A DNA stretch of 64,000 nt from Novosphingobium sp. ERN07. GTDB taxonomy: Bacteria; Pseudomonadota; Alphaproteobacteria; Sphingomonadales; Sphingomonadaceae. The first letter of the stretch is position 1. Each line of letters opens with the position of its first letter. Below are positions 50,390-59,852 of this stretch, piece by piece. Where the stretch lies: the NCBI RefSeq assembly GCF_012641335.1, contig NZ_JABAID010000001.1:558001-622000 (forward strand). The letters run 5' to 3'. A program made the position numbers and the translations under genes. The notes under the pieces are model-generated. The model saw only the letters and a list, made by a program, of their open reading frames with translations, did no database searches and was not told the origin of the DNA.

Positions 50390-51079
50390 ATGCTGCGCTC
50401 TACGCTGAACGATCTCGTCGCTTTTCTCCGCAATCCGCGTCCGATGCAGGCTGACGGCCTGAACACCGATGGGGCCATCGCGCGCTGGCTGGTGCTGGCA
50501 GCGCTACAGATTGCGGTGCTGGGCGTGTTGGTGATGCCCCTGATACTGCTGTGGCAGAAGGCGTTCAATCTGCCATCGCCCAACGCTTTCGATGGAATGA
50601 GTCCGCTGGCGCTGTGGGGCGGTGCGGTGTTGCTGGCGCCTGTGTTGGAAGAGCTGTTTTTTCGGGGCTGGATGAGCGGACGGCCCGCCGCACTCTGGTT
50701 GATGGGCGTGCTGATTGCGGGGCTGGTGCTATTCGCGGCGCTGGGCCGTGGCAATGCGTTGGCAGCGGTCGCTATCGTGCTGTTGACGCTGATCGCAGCG
50801 GGCGTGGCCTGGTGGCGCACGCGGGGTGACAGGACGGTGCCCGGCTGGTTCGAACGCGCGTTCCCGTGGCTGTTCTATGGCGGCACCATCATCTTCGCGT
50901 TGATGCACGTGTTCAACTATCCGCAAGTGACGCTTGTTGTGCTGCCGATGGTGCTGCCGCAGTTCTGGACCGGGCTGATGCTGGCGCATATGCGCGTGCG
51001 GCTGGGCTTGTTTGCCGCCATCCTCAACCACATCGTATCGAATGCGATCATGCTGACGATGGCGCTGGCGACGTCCTGA
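50390..51079 (+). CDS. CPBP family intramembrane metalloprotease
   Basis: The ATG at 50390 gives 229 residues with six or more membrane helices. The three CPBP (Abi) motifs are present: EExxxR in LEELFFRGW, FxxxH in FALMHVF, and the final NH in [10 protein letters not shown]. These residues form the metal site of Rce1-type proteases. The substrate is unknown; relatives act in CAAX processing, bacteriocin immunity or stress. Divergent from yebC with 105 nt between. Confidence 0.9.
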   Translation: MLRSTLNDLVAFLRNPRPMQADGLNTDGAIARWLVLAALQIAVLGVLVMPLILLWQKAFNLPSPNAFDGMSPLALWGGAVLLAPVLEELFFRGWMSGRPAALWLMGVLIAGLVLFAALGRGNALAAVAIVLLTLIAAGVAWWRTRGDRTVPGWFERAFPWLFYGGTIIFALMHVFNYPQVTLVVLPMVLPQFWTGLMLAHMRVRLGLFAAILNHIVSNAIMLTMALATS

Positions 51080-51085
51080 AGCGGC

Positions 51086-51403
51086 TCAAACCACCACAGC
51101 CGTGCCCGTGACGCTGACCATCAGCATCGATCCGCGCGCACCGATGGTTTCATAATCGATATCGACGCCAATCACTGCGTTGGCGCCAAGTGCGCGGGCT
51201 TTGTCTTCCAGTTCGCGCAGCGCCTGATCGCGCCCACGTGCGAGAACTTCTTCATATTTGCCCGAACGGCCACCGAAGATATCGGTGATCGAGGCAAAGA
51301 TATCGCGCACGATGTTTGCGCCGAGGATCACCTCGCCCGTAACGATGCCGAGATGGCGCTGGACCGGACGGCCTTCGACGATACTGGTGGTGGTGATGAG
51401 CAT
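51086..51403 (-). CDS. YbjQ family (DUF74, heavy-metal-binding-like) protein
   Basis: The 105-residue protein matches YbjQ/UPF0145: [66 protein letters not shown]. The family forms homopentamers of an unusual beta-rich fold; heavy-metal binding is a prediction with little direct support. There are no cysteines here, so classical metal chelation is unlikely. It is convergent with the CPBP protease, 6 nt apart. Confidence 0.92.
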   Translation of the reverse strand: MLITTTSIVEGRPVQRHLGIVTGEVILGANIVRDIFASITDIFGGRSGKYEEVLARGRDQALRELEDKARALGANAVIGVDIDYETIGARGSMLMVSVTGTAVVV

Positions 51404-51438
51404 CGCTGCAACCTAGCAGGTTGGCCTGTCGGGTAAAG

Positions 51439-52299
51439 TCAGCTTCCCACCACCGTGCCGCCATTGGGGTGCAGAACCTGCCCAGACATATAAGACGAAT
51501 CCTCGCATGCAAGAAAGAGGAAGCATGACGCAACCTCATTGGGCTGGCCAGCACGGCCCATCGGCGTGCTTTCCCCGAAATGTTCGAGCTTTTCCGGGCT
51601 TGCGCCACCACTGGGGTTGAGCGGCGTCCAGATCGGTCCGGGTGCGACCGCGTTGACGCGGATGCCATCCCCGACGAGGTTCTCCGATAGCGACCGGGTG
51701 AACGCGGTAATCGCACCTTTGGTGCTGGAATAATCCAGCAATTCCTTCGACCCCTGATACATTGTGATCGAAGTGCAATTGACGATGGTTGCGCCCGATT
51801 TCAAATGCGGTCGAGCAGCCTGAACCATGTAGAACATCGAAAAGATGTTCGTCTGGAAGGTGCGCTGGAGTTGGGCTGTCGTGATATCGCGAATGTCTTT
51901 GTCGGGGTGCTGTTCACCGGCATTGTTCACGAGTATATCAAGCTGACCCCATTCGCCAATGACCAGATCGACCAGCGCATGCGTCACTTCGGGATCGCCG
52001 AGATCGCCTGCGAAAAGTAATGTCTCGGCACCTTCGGCTTGGCAAAGATCGCCCGTCTTGTGCGCGTCTTCTTCTTCGCTGAGATAGGCGATGGCGACTT
52101 TGGCGCCTTCACGCGCAAACAGCACGGCAATGGCACGACCTATACCGCTATCAGCACCTGTAATAATGGCGACCTTGCCTTTGAGTCTGCCCGAGCCGGG
52201 GTATCGTGGTTGCCATTCGGGCTTGGGGTTGAGCGCAGCTTCGCTGCCGGGAAGGCCATCCTCATGGATTGGCGGGCGGACTGTGGCGGTCTGGTTCAT
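51439..52299 (-). CDS. Short-chain dehydrogenase/reductase
   Basis: The 286-residue SDR is of the extended-N-terminus type found in stress-related dehydrogenases such as YhdF/YghA. The cofactor loop is ITGADSGIGRAIAV, with NNAGEQH next. The catalytic pair Tyr-x3-Lys is in LDYSSTKGAIT, preceded by Ser in NCTSITMYQG, and VAPGPIWTPLNPSGG is typical. NADP(H) is probable but not certain. The substrate cannot be told from sequence. Its own 135-nt upstream region suggests an independent promoter. Confidence 0.92.
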   Translation of the reverse strand: MNQTATVRPPIHEDGLPGSEAALNPKPEWQPRYPGSGRLKGKVAIITGADSGIGRAIAVLFAREGAKVAIAYLSEEEDAHKTGDLCQAEGAETLLFAGDLGDPEVTHALVDLVIGEWGQLDILVNNAGEQHPDKDIRDITTAQLQRTFQTNIFSMFYMVQAARPHLKSGATIVNCTSITMYQGSKELLDYSSTKGAITAFTRSLSENLVGDGIRVNAVAPGPIWTPLNPSGGASPEKLEHFGESTPMGRAGQPNEVASCFLFLACEDSSYMSGQVLHPNGGTVVGS

Positions 52300-52374
52300 G
52301 GCGCTATCCTGTTGAAATTACAGGATAGCAATGGCCGGGCAGGTTAGCGGTTCCGACCTGCCCGGAAAACGGGA

Positions 52375-52611
52375 TCAGTCGATGCCGAGAGCGTTCTTGT
52401 AGGTTTCCAGCACGGCTTCCATCTCGCGCCGATCATCAGGCTTCATCTTACGCAGGCGAACGATCTGACGCATGATCTTTGCATCATAGCCGGTCGACTT
52501 CGCTTCGCTGTAGACGTCCTTGATATCGTCACCGATGCCCTTTTTTTCTTCTTCGAGGCGTTCGATGCGTTCGATCAGAAGGCGCAGGCGGTCGTCGGCG
52601 GAATCGGCCAT
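52375..52611 (-). CDS. gapR: GapR-type DNA-binding protein (DUF2312)
   Basis: The 78-residue protein from the ATG at 52611 has the GapR layout: an N-terminal coiled-coil helix [35 protein letters not shown], then the basic [30 protein letters not shown]. GapR is an abundant nucleoid protein of alphaproteobacteria that binds overtwisted DNA ahead of forks and polymerase, stimulating topoisomerases. It is a marker for the class. It lies in the same direction as, and about 100 nt downstream of, the DUF1244 gene. Confidence 0.94.
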   Translation of the reverse strand: MADSADDRLRLLIERIERLEEEKKGIGDDIKDVYSEAKSTGYDAKIMRQIVRLRKMKPDDRREMEAVLETYKNALGID

Positions 52612-52717
52612 CGGGGAAGTCTCCGGGTAACTGGTGAATCGGTTGGCTGGGCTGATAGACGCGCCTTGGGATTCGGGCAAAGCGGGGCTGTGGAAATCTG
52701 TGACCAGAACGGCCGAA

Positions 52718-53074
52718 TCAGTGGGAGCCGCCGTTTCTCTTCAGGCTTTCTTCCATGCGCGCCATCTGTTCCTGCGTCGCTTCGGTCTGGTAGGCGGCTT
52801 TCCATTCGTCGAAAGGCATCCCGTGGATCACTTCGCGCGCGGCGGCCTTGTCGCCTTCGAAGCCCGCATCGCGAATCCAGTCGGAAAGGCAATTGCGGCA
52901 AAATCCGGCCAGGCCCATCAGGTCGATGTTTTCGGCGTCGTGGCGCTTTTGCAGGTGCTTCACCAGTCGGCGGAAGGCAACAGCGGCAATGTCGTCGGGA
53001 ATTGCGTCAATCTTGACCGGCGTCGGAGTTGCATTCGTATCCACTGTAATCGTCCTTGGGTTTTGAAATGGCAT
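52718..53074 (-). CDS. DUF1244 protein
   Basis: The 118-residue protein contains the DUF1244 core: [42 protein letters not shown], then [29 protein letters not shown]. The pair of cysteines in FCRNCLSDW is family-conserved and may bind metal. The function is unknown; the family is nearly confined to proteobacteria. It precedes gapR on the minus strand and diverges from pyk by 60 nt. Confidence 0.92.
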   Translation of the reverse strand: MPFQNPRTITVDTNATPTPVKIDAIPDDIAAVAFRRLVKHLQKRHDAENIDLMGLAGFCRNCLSDWIRDAGFEGDKAAAREVIHGMPFDEWKAAYQTEATQEQMARMEESLKRNGGSH

Positions 53075-53134
53075 GGGCCATAGCGCGCCTTAGATAAACA
53101 CGTCGGGCGATTTTCATACAGGAGTACCAGCGCC

Positions 53135-54601
53135 GTGGCCAAGCTTGATCCTCGCTCCAGCATGGTGTTGGGCCGCAAGGTAAAGATCCTTGCGACCGTC
53201 GGCCCGGCAAGCCGCGATCCCGAAATGCTGGAAAAGCTCTATCGCGCCGGGGCCGATGCTTTCCGCGTGAACATGAGCCACGGCGACCATGCCACCCATG
53301 CCGAAACCATCGCGAATATTCGCGCGCTGGAAAAGAAGGTGAACCGTCCGATCACGGTGCTGTGCGATTTGCAGGGACCGAAGCTGCGCGTCGGCACGTT
53401 CAAGGATGGGCGCACGGTGATCCGTCATTCTGGACACTTCACTCTGGATCGCAACCCTGAGCCGGGTGACGAAACGCGCGTTTGCCTGCCGCACCCCGAA
53501 CTGTTCGGCATCCTGCAAAAAGGCCAACGCCTGCTGATTGACGATGGCAAGCTGCGGCTGCGGGTGATCCGTGCCGATCAGGACGAAATCCTGTGTTCTG
53601 CCGAAGTCGGGGGCGTCATTTCGGATCGCAAGGGCGTGAACGTGCCCGATGCCGTGGTGCCGGTGCCCGCGCTGACCGACAAGGACCGGCGCGACCTTTC
53701 GTTCGCGGTGGAAAACGGCGCAGACTGGATCGCGCTTTCGTTCGTGCAGCGGCCCGAAGATGTGGCAGAAGCGCGGCGGCTGATGGGTGGTTACGGTTCA
53801 CTGATGGCCAAGATCGAGAAGCCGGCGGCGATTTCGCGACTGGAAGAGATCGTCGAACTTTCCGATGGCATCATGGTGGCCCGCGGCGATCTGGGCGTCG
53901 AACTGAACCCTGAAGAAGTGCCGCCGCTGCAGAAGCGCATCGTTGAAAGCGCCCGTCGTCAGGGCAAGCCTGTGGTTGTGGCAACGCAGATGCTCGAATC
54001 CATGATCGAGGCGCCTACGCCGACCCGTGCTGAAGTTTCCGACGTGGCCAATGCCGTCTATGACGGGGCAGACGCGGTGATGCTTTCGGCAGAAACAGCG
54101 GCTGGGGCGTGGCCGGAAGAGGCGGTGACAATCATGCACCGCATCGCCGCGCAAGTTGAGGCCGATCCCGGCTATCACGCGCGCGTTCACTTCATAGAAA
54201 CGCTGCCCGATCCCACTACGGCAGACGCGCTGGCACAGGCCGCGGCGAGCATTGCCGAAACGTTGCCTATTGCCGGGATCATCGTGTTCACCGGATCGGG
54301 ATCAACCGCGCGGCGCGTTGCGCGTGAACGGCCTGCTGTGCCGATGCTGGTGCTTACGCCTTCACAGAAGACCGCGCGCAAGGTTGGCCTGCTGTGGGGC
54401 ACGCACGCGGTCAGCACCAAGGACATCGGCAGTTTCGAGGAAATGATTGCCAAGGGCAAGCGCATGGCGCTGCGTCATGGTTTTGGGGCGGCAGGGGCCA
54501 AACTGGTCGCGCTGGCAGGCGTACCGTTCGGTACGCCGGGGGCAACCAACCTGCTTCATGTCGTGACGCTGACCGGTAACGAACTGGACCGCTATAGCTG
54601 A
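53135..54601 (+). CDS. pyk: Pyruvate kinase
   Basis: Pyruvate kinase makes ATP and pyruvate from phosphoenolpyruvate. GTG start with CAGGAG upstream, 488 residues. Landmarks are KILATVGPASRDPEMLEKL, FRVNMSHGDH, the active-site Lys region LMAKIEKPAAI, VARGDLGVEL and KPVVVATQMLESMIEAPTPTRAEV. The C-terminal allosteric domain is complete. Entner-Doudoroff sugar use is general in sphingomonads, so it would serve that route. Its 3' end overlaps the convergent cyclase gene by 10 nt. Confidence 0.97.
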   Translation: MAKLDPRSSMVLGRKVKILATVGPASRDPEMLEKLYRAGADAFRVNMSHGDHATHAETIANIRALEKKVNRPITVLCDLQGPKLRVGTFKDGRTVIRHSGHFTLDRNPEPGDETRVCLPHPELFGILQKGQRLLIDDGKLRLRVIRADQDEILCSAEVGGVISDRKGVNVPDAVVPVPALTDKDRRDLSFAVENGADWIALSFVQRPEDVAEARRLMGGYGSLMAKIEKPAAISRLEEIVELSDGIMVARGDLGVELNPEEVPPLQKRIVESARRQGKPVVVATQMLESMIEAPTPTRAEVSDVANAVYDGADAVMLSAETAAGAWPEEAVTIMHRIAAQVEADPGYHARVHFIETLPDPTTADALAQAAASIAETLPIAGIIVFTGSGSTARRVARERPAVPMLVLTPSQKTARKVGLLWGTHAVSTKDIGSFEEMIAKGKRMALRHGFGAAGAKLVALAGVPFGTPGATNLLHVVTLTGNELDRYS

Positions 54602-55887
54602 CGGGACTTTATCGTCGTCAGCCTTGGCGCATCGCGTCCAGCGCGTTTTTCCGAAGCGACGATCCGGTTCTTGCCAGCTTTCTTGGCGGCATAAAGTGCA
54701 GCATCGGCAATCGGCAGAACGTCGGTTGCCGATGTTGCCGTTTCGGGGACAGTGGCGATGCCCAGTGACGCGCTGATCGCACATTCATGGCTGCCGCTCA
54801 GCGATTCGATGCGATCACGAAGGGCTTCGGCCTTTTCCATCGCATCTTCCAGAGAGCAGTCTGGAAGGATGGCCACAAGTTCTTCGCCGCCATAGCGGCA
54901 AACCACATCGGTCGGGCGCAGCGCGCCTACGATCTGCGCGGCGACATCGCGCAGCACGGCATCGCCCTTAGCATGGCCGTGTTCGTCGTTCAGCTTCTTG
55001 AAGTTGTCGAGGTCCAGCATGACAACGGCCGTGCTGCCACCGGTGCGCGAGCCGAGCGAGACGAAACGCTCCAGCGCGTCTTCCATATAGCGGCGGTTAT
55101 ACAACCCGGTGAGTGGGTCGCGCAGAGATTGCGTGCGCAGCTTTTCTCGCAAGGCGATGTTCGAAAGCGCCAGTGACATCGAATCTGCCAGCGCCCGGCC
55201 CAGACGCCGAATGTCCATAAGCCGGCCGAATGCGCCTTCTGTTTGAGGGTGGGTGATGATCAGCAGGCCGTGGACCTGGCCGCAAGCCATCATCGGCAGT
55301 TCCACGCTCGCAACTTGCGATGCGTGGTGCGCGCAGCAGAGCGTGGCATCGCCCGGTGCATTGATATGCGGTTTGCCGCGCTTCAGCGTCCAGCAATTGG
55401 ATGGTGAAAGCACTTCGGGCGCGACATAATCTTCCGGCATGTCCCATGCGCGGGCCAGATCAAGCCGATCGCGGGAATTGTTGAAAACGAACAGGGCTGC
55501 GCCATAGCCCGGCAGCAGACGCCGAGCGGTGGCCATCAGCACGGCGCTGGCGTCGTCGTAAGTCTCTGCGGCCTGAAGCATGTCGGTCATCGCGAACAGT
55601 TCCTGAATCTGCTCACGTGAATCGCGGGTTTCGCGAAACTGCTGCTGCTGGCGCGCGCGGATCGACATCGCGATGCGGCGCAGCACCATCTGCAGGACGA
55701 ACACGCAGGTCAGACCCAGCGCGGCAACGGCGGCAAGCTGATCGTGATGCTTTTCGTCGAAGAACAGCATCAACATGACCGCGATCAGCACGACAGCCTG
55801 GCCGATCATCGCGCCGATGTGGGTGCGATCAAGCATGGCATCGTCGGCACGCAGCCGTTTTTGTTCAGGTTGTGGCACGTCTGCCAT
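54592..55887 (-). CDS. Membrane diguanylate cyclase with GAF-like and GGDEF domains
   Basis: The ATG at 55887, with GGGAGA upstream, gives 431 residues. Two N-terminal membrane helices (IGAMIGQAVVLIAVMLMLFF and AALGLTCVFVLQMVL) are followed by a short coiled coil and a GAF-like sensor (about residues 110-245). The GGDEF domain has DPLTGLYNRRYME and active GGEEL. The product-inhibition site RxxD is present as RPTD five residues before GGEEL. It should make c-di-GMP under feedback control. Convergent with pyk. Confidence 0.92.
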   Translation of the reverse strand: MADVPQPEQKRLRADDAMLDRTHIGAMIGQAVVLIAVMLMLFFDEKHHDQLAAVAALGLTCVFVLQMVLRRIAMSIRARQQQQFRETRDSREQIQELFAMTDMLQAAETYDDASAVLMATARRLLPGYGAALFVFNNSRDRLDLARAWDMPEDYVAPEVLSPSNCWTLKRGKPHINAPGDATLCCAHHASQVASVELPMMACGQVHGLLIITHPQTEGAFGRLMDIRRLGRALADSMSLALSNIALREKLRTQSLRDPLTGLYNRRYMEDALERFVSLGSRTGGSTAVVMLDLDNFKKLNDEHGHAKGDAVLRDVAAQIVGALRPTDVVCRYGGEELVAILPDCSLEDAMEKAEALRDRIESLSGSHECAISASLGIATVPETATSATDVLPIADAALYAAKKAGKNRIVASEKRAGRDAPRLTTIKSRQL

Positions 55888-56013
55888 TGCGATTCGTTCT
55901 CCCGGGATGCCGTGATTGTTAATACACGCACCGGGCACGATCGATTAAGCCCGACAGCAGTAGAATGCCGTCTGACAAAAAGTCCTGAAGTTAACGTTAA
56001 GTCCCTATGTTTT

Positions 56014-56679
56014 TCAGCGGCTTCCGAACAGGGCTGAGCCGACACGGATATGTGTTGCACCCAGTTGGACGGCCGTCTCGAAATCGTCGCTCATACCCAT
56101 CGACAGCGCGGGAAGGCCGTGATCGTCGGCCAGTTTGTCGAGCAGAGCGAAGAAAGGCGCGGGTTCGATGTCGGCGGGCGGCACGCACATTAGGCCGATC
56201 ACCTCGATCCCGGCGTCGCGCGCCTGATCGAGCAGGCCGGGCAGTTCTGCCACGGTGCAGCCGCCCTTCTGCTCTTCCGCACCGATATTGACCTGCACGA
56301 AGCACGGCACTTTGCGGCCCAGCTTTTCCTGCGCTTTGCCCAGGGCGGCGATCACGCTGGCGCGGTCTAGCGAGTGGATGCAATCGAACAGCGCCAGCGC
56401 ATCTTCGGCCTTGTTCGACTGAAGTTGGCCGACCAGATGCAGTGAGATGTCGGTATGGGCGGCGCGGATGGCAGGCCATTTGTCCTGCGCTTCCTGCACG
56501 CGATTCTCGCCAAACACGCGCTGTCCCTGAGCAATCAGATCGAGAATCGCCTCGGCAGGCTTGGTCTTCGAAACTGCGACAAGTGCGATCTGATCGGCTT
56601 TGCGCCCTGCGATGCGCGCAGCGCTGGCAATGCGGCTGCGGACGATTTCGAGCGGTGATGAAGGGACTGCCTGTTCCAT
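56014..56679 (-). CDS. YggS family pyridoxal-phosphate homeostasis protein
   Basis: The 221-residue single-domain PLP-binding TIM barrel (PLPBP) has the lysine that holds PLP in ALVAVSKTKP, then GENRVQEAQDKW, HLVGQLQSNKAEDAL, SLDRASVIAAL and the phosphate-binding end GMSDDFETAVQLGATHIRVGSALFG. The family controls free PLP and amino-acid balance without a known catalytic reaction. It diverges from the ThiE-like gene, 22 nt apart, so both promoters overlap. Confidence 0.96.
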   Translation of the reverse strand: MEQAVPSSPLEIVRSRIASAARIAGRKADQIALVAVSKTKPAEAILDLIAQGQRVFGENRVQEAQDKWPAIRAAHTDISLHLVGQLQSNKAEDALALFDCIHSLDRASVIAALGKAQEKLGRKVPCFVQVNIGAEEQKGGCTVAELPGLLDQARDAGIEVIGLMCVPPADIEPAPFFALLDKLADDHGLPALSMGMSDDFETAVQLGATHIRVGSALFGSR

Positions 56680-56701
56680 GCGCCGGTGCTATAGCGCGCC
56701 G

Positions 56702-57256
56702 ATGGGAAAGCGCCAGATCATCAGTAGGCAAGGCGTGCCGCGTTGCGTGCTGCTGACCGATGCGCGTAACGATGCCGGGTTGGAGCGAGCCATCACGCGG
56801 TTGCCGCGCGGTAGCGTCGTGGTGTTCCGACACTACCATTTGAACCAGGACGTGCGCCGCGACCGCTTTCAGCATCTTAGCAAGCTGACGGAGCGGCGTG
56901 GTGGTTTGGTGATCGGCGCGCGAGTACCTTCCGGATGGCGCGCAGGCGGAGTCTATGGTTCGGCAAAAGAGGTCGCCGGCGCGAGAGGCCTGCGCCTGGC
57001 AACGGCACATTCGCTGCGGGAGATTGGCATGGCGGCACGGGCAGGTGCACACGCAGTTTTGCTCTCCCCTGTATTCGCCACGCGTTCGCATCCCGGTGCC
57101 AAAGTGCTGGGCACGGCGCGTTTCCTGATGCTGGCGCGGCAATCGCCCTTGCCGGTGATCGCATTGGGCGGGATGACGGCTGCACGCGCGCGCAGGTTGC
57201 CAGTGCATGGCTGGGCGGCAATTGATGGCTTTGCGTCTGGCTATGCAAAGTGCTGA
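56702..57256 (+). CDS. ThiE-like thiamine phosphate synthase family protein
   Basis: The ATG at 56702 gives 184 residues of a small TIM barrel. Recognisable ThiE parts are RCVLLTDARNDAGLERAI at the start, ATAHSLREIGMAARAGAHAVLLSPVFATRSHPGA (matching the GPIFPTxTK loop), and PVIALGGMTAARARRLP. The pyrimidine-pyrophosphate segments seem altered: FRHYHLNQDVRRDRF stands where a QLRxK stretch is normal, and no clear GVHLGQ is seen. A divergent ThiE or TenI-like protein is as likely as a true ThiE. No other thi gene is near. Confidence 0.75.
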   Translation: MGKRQIISRQGVPRCVLLTDARNDAGLERAITRLPRGSVVVFRHYHLNQDVRRDRFQHLSKLTERRGGLVIGARVPSGWRAGGVYGSAKEVAGARGLRLATAHSLREIGMAARAGAHAVLLSPVFATRSHPGAKVLGTARFLMLARQSPLPVIALGGMTAARARRLPVHGWAAIDGFASGYAKC

Positions 57257-57342
57257 TTCATCGCATTTCCTGTCGGGATTCTTGACGGTGACTCCCCAAA
57301 AGGCGCATTATACCCACAGCAAGGGCAGGGATACACGAAGAC

Positions 57343-59742
57343 ATGGCAAGCCGGGCAGGACTTTCCGCACGCACAAGCGGCGCTGATTGGCGCGCTGTGC
57401 TGCGCCGTTCGATGCGCCGCAGTTTCGAACTGATCGGCGGCGGTGTGCTGGCAGGAGCCATGCTGTTTCTGGCCCTGGCTCTGATCAGCTACACGCAGAC
57501 CGACCCTTCGGGCAGCACGGCATCGGGTAGCCCGGTCGAGAACTGGATGGGCTTCGCCGGGGCTTGGGCGGCAGAGCGGGTGCTTTTGTTCTTTGGCCTG
57601 CCGGGCGTGCTTCTGCTGCCTTTGCTGTGGGTCTTTGCGCGGCGCCTGTGGGAGGCGGAAAGCGACTTTATCGACACTGACGAAGACGAAGATCTGCTTC
57701 CTGAGCCGCGCTGGTGGCGGCCCACGCTGTTGCTGTTCGTGGCGATGGCTCTTCTTGGCACCGCGCTGGCGCTGTGGGGTGCGAGTTCTGCAAGCCGCCT
57801 GCCGGCAGGGCCGGGCGGTATGGCGGGTCTGCTGGCAGCAGCGGCGATCACTGCGTTTGCCGATCTGATGCCGCAGGTGTCGCGGGCGTGGCTTACTGTG
57901 CCGGTCGGGCTGGCTGCGCTGGCGGGTGGCATGGCGATTGCGAGCCGGATTTTCGCGCTGGATTGGGGGCGGATGCTTTCGCTGCCGCCATTCCTGCATC
58001 GCGCATCAAGCGGCGCTAAGCAGCGGGCAGAGCGGTTTGTCGATCAGAATGTGGACACTCCGCCTGTGCAAAAGCGCGAACGGCGCGAAAAGGAAGCGCG
58101 CGCCGCTGCGGAAGAGATCGATGTCGAGGACGTCCTGGCCCCGCGCAAGCCGACCGAGATCAGCGATTCCACGCGTGCGCCGGTCGTCGCGGCGGCCCAG
58201 CCCAAGGCGCGGCAGGGCGATCTGTTCGACAAGCATGAACTGCCCTCGATAGACCTTCTGGTAGAGGCCCCGGCGGGATCCACACAGAAGGTCGACAAAC
58301 TGGCGCTGGAACGCAATGCGCGCCTGCTCGAAAACGTGCTCGACGATTTCAACGTGAAGGGTGAGATCACCGCCGTGCGCACCGGCCCAGTGGTGACGAT
58401 GTACGAACTTGAACCCGCGCCGGGCATCAAGGCCAGCCGCGTCATCGGCTTGGCCGACGATATCGCCCGCAATATGAGCGCTATTTCCGCACGCGTCTCT
58501 GCCATTCCGGGGCGCACTGTGATGGGTATCGAATTGCCCAACGCGATCCGCGACATGGTGAGTTTCCGCGAACTGATCGCGTGTGAAAAATTCGCAAATT
58601 CCAAGGCGCTGCTGCCGATCATTCTGGGCAAGGACATTGCCGGTGAACCGATCGTGGCGGACCTTGCCACCATGCCGCACCTGCTGGTTGCCGGTACGAC
58701 CGGTTCGGGCAAATCGGTGGGGCTCAACTGCATCCTGCTGTCGCTTCTGTACCGTTTGACCCCTGCTCAGTGCCGATTGATCCTTGTCGATCCCAAGGTG
58801 CTGGAACTCAAGTCTTACGACGATATCCCGCACCTGCTTTCGCCTGTGGTGACAGAACCGGCCAAGGCCGTGCGTGCGCTCAAATGGGCGGTTGAGGAAA
58901 TGGAGCGGCGCTACCGACAGATGTCGTCGATTGCCGTGCGCAACATTTCGGGATTCAACGAAAAGGTGCGCGCCGCGCAAGCCAAGGGCAAGCCTCTGGG
59001 CCGCCGTATTCAGGTAGGCTTCGATCCCGATACCGGTGAGGAACTGTTCGAGGAACAGCAGCTTGATTATGAAGTGCTGCCGCAGATCGTGGTCATCGTC
59101 GATGAACTGGCCGACCTTATGGTCACGGTCGGCAAGGAAATCGAAGTATTGATCCAGCGTCTTTCCCAAAAGAGCCGCGCGGCGGGCATCCACCTGATCA
59201 TGGCAACGCAGCGGCCTTCGGTCGACGTGATCACCGGCGTGATCAAGGCCAACCTGCCCACTCGCATCTCATTTGCCGTGACCAGCCGCATCGATAGCCG
59301 GACTATCCTGGGCGAACAGGGCGCAGAGCAACTGCTGGGCAAGGGCGATATGCTCTACAAGCCCAACACCGACCCCATCAAACGCGTTCACGGTCCCTTC
59401 GTCAGCGACGAGGAAGTCGAGAAGGTGGCTGATCACTGGCGCGGGCAGGGTAGCCCTGAATACGTTGATTCGGTTACGGAAGAACCGGAAGATGGCGGCT
59501 TCGGTTTTGACGATATCGACAGCGCTTCCGACAATCCCGAAGACCGCAAGTACCGGCAGGTCTGCCAGCTGGTGTTCGAAAGCCAGAAGGCGAGCGCAAG
59601 CTGGATTCAGCGCCAGATGGGCGTTGGCTATAACACGGCCTCGAAATGGATCGAACGGATGGAAGCCGATGGACTGGTAGGACCAGCCAACCACGTCGGA
59701 CGGCGCGAGATTTATCGCGATAAGGACGGCAACGTACTGTGA
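57343..59742 (+). CDS. ftsK: DNA translocase FtsK
   Basis: FtsK couples septation to chromosome unlinking. The 799-residue protein has four N-terminal membrane helices (residues 30-205), a linker, and the motor domain with Walker A GTTGSGKSVGLN and Walker B IVVIVDELADLMV. A C-terminal gamma winged helix (QVGYNTASKWIERMEADG type, here QRQMGVGYNTASKWIERM) reads polarity sequences. The linker is short, as in other alphaproteobacteria. It stands alone, with a GAAGAC ribosome-site region before the ATG. Confidence 0.97.
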   Translation: MASRAGLSARTSGADWRAVLRRSMRRSFELIGGGVLAGAMLFLALALISYTQTDPSGSTASGSPVENWMGFAGAWAAERVLLFFGLPGVLLLPLLWVFARRLWEAESDFIDTDEDEDLLPEPRWWRPTLLLFVAMALLGTALALWGASSASRLPAGPGGMAGLLAAAAITAFADLMPQVSRAWLTVPVGLAALAGGMAIASRIFALDWGRMLSLPPFLHRASSGAKQRAERFVDQNVDTPPVQKRERREKEARAAAEEIDVEDVLAPRKPTEISDSTRAPVVAAAQPKARQGDLFDKHELPSIDLLVEAPAGSTQKVDKLALERNARLLENVLDDFNVKGEITAVRTGPVVTMYELEPAPGIKASRVIGLADDIARNMSAISARVSAIPGRTVMGIELPNAIRDMVSFRELIACEKFANSKALLPIILGKDIAGEPIVADLATMPHLLVAGTTGSGKSVGLNCILLSLLYRLTPAQCRLILVDPKVLELKSYDDIPHLLSPVVTEPAKAVRALKWAVEEMERRYRQMSSIAVRNISGFNEKVRAAQAKGKPLGRRIQVGFDPDTGEELFEEQQLDYEVLPQIVVIVDELADLMVTVGKEIEVLIQRLSQKSRAAGIHLIMATQRPSVDVITGVIKANLPTRISFAVTSRIDSRTILGEQGAEQLLGKGDMLYKPNTDPIKRVHGPFVSDEEVEKVADHWRGQGSPEYVDSVTEEPEDGGFGFDDIDSASDNPEDRKYRQVCQLVFESQKASASWIQRQMGVGYNTASKWIERMEADGLVGPANHVGRREIYRDKDGNVL

Positions 59743-59852
59743 ACATCATATGTGAATTATGAACAGAATTTATACTTCACTATTTGCTACTGTTCACTTT
59801 TCTTGGCCGGGGCATTAACTCGCTTCTAAGCAAGCTGCGCTATGCGGGCAGC

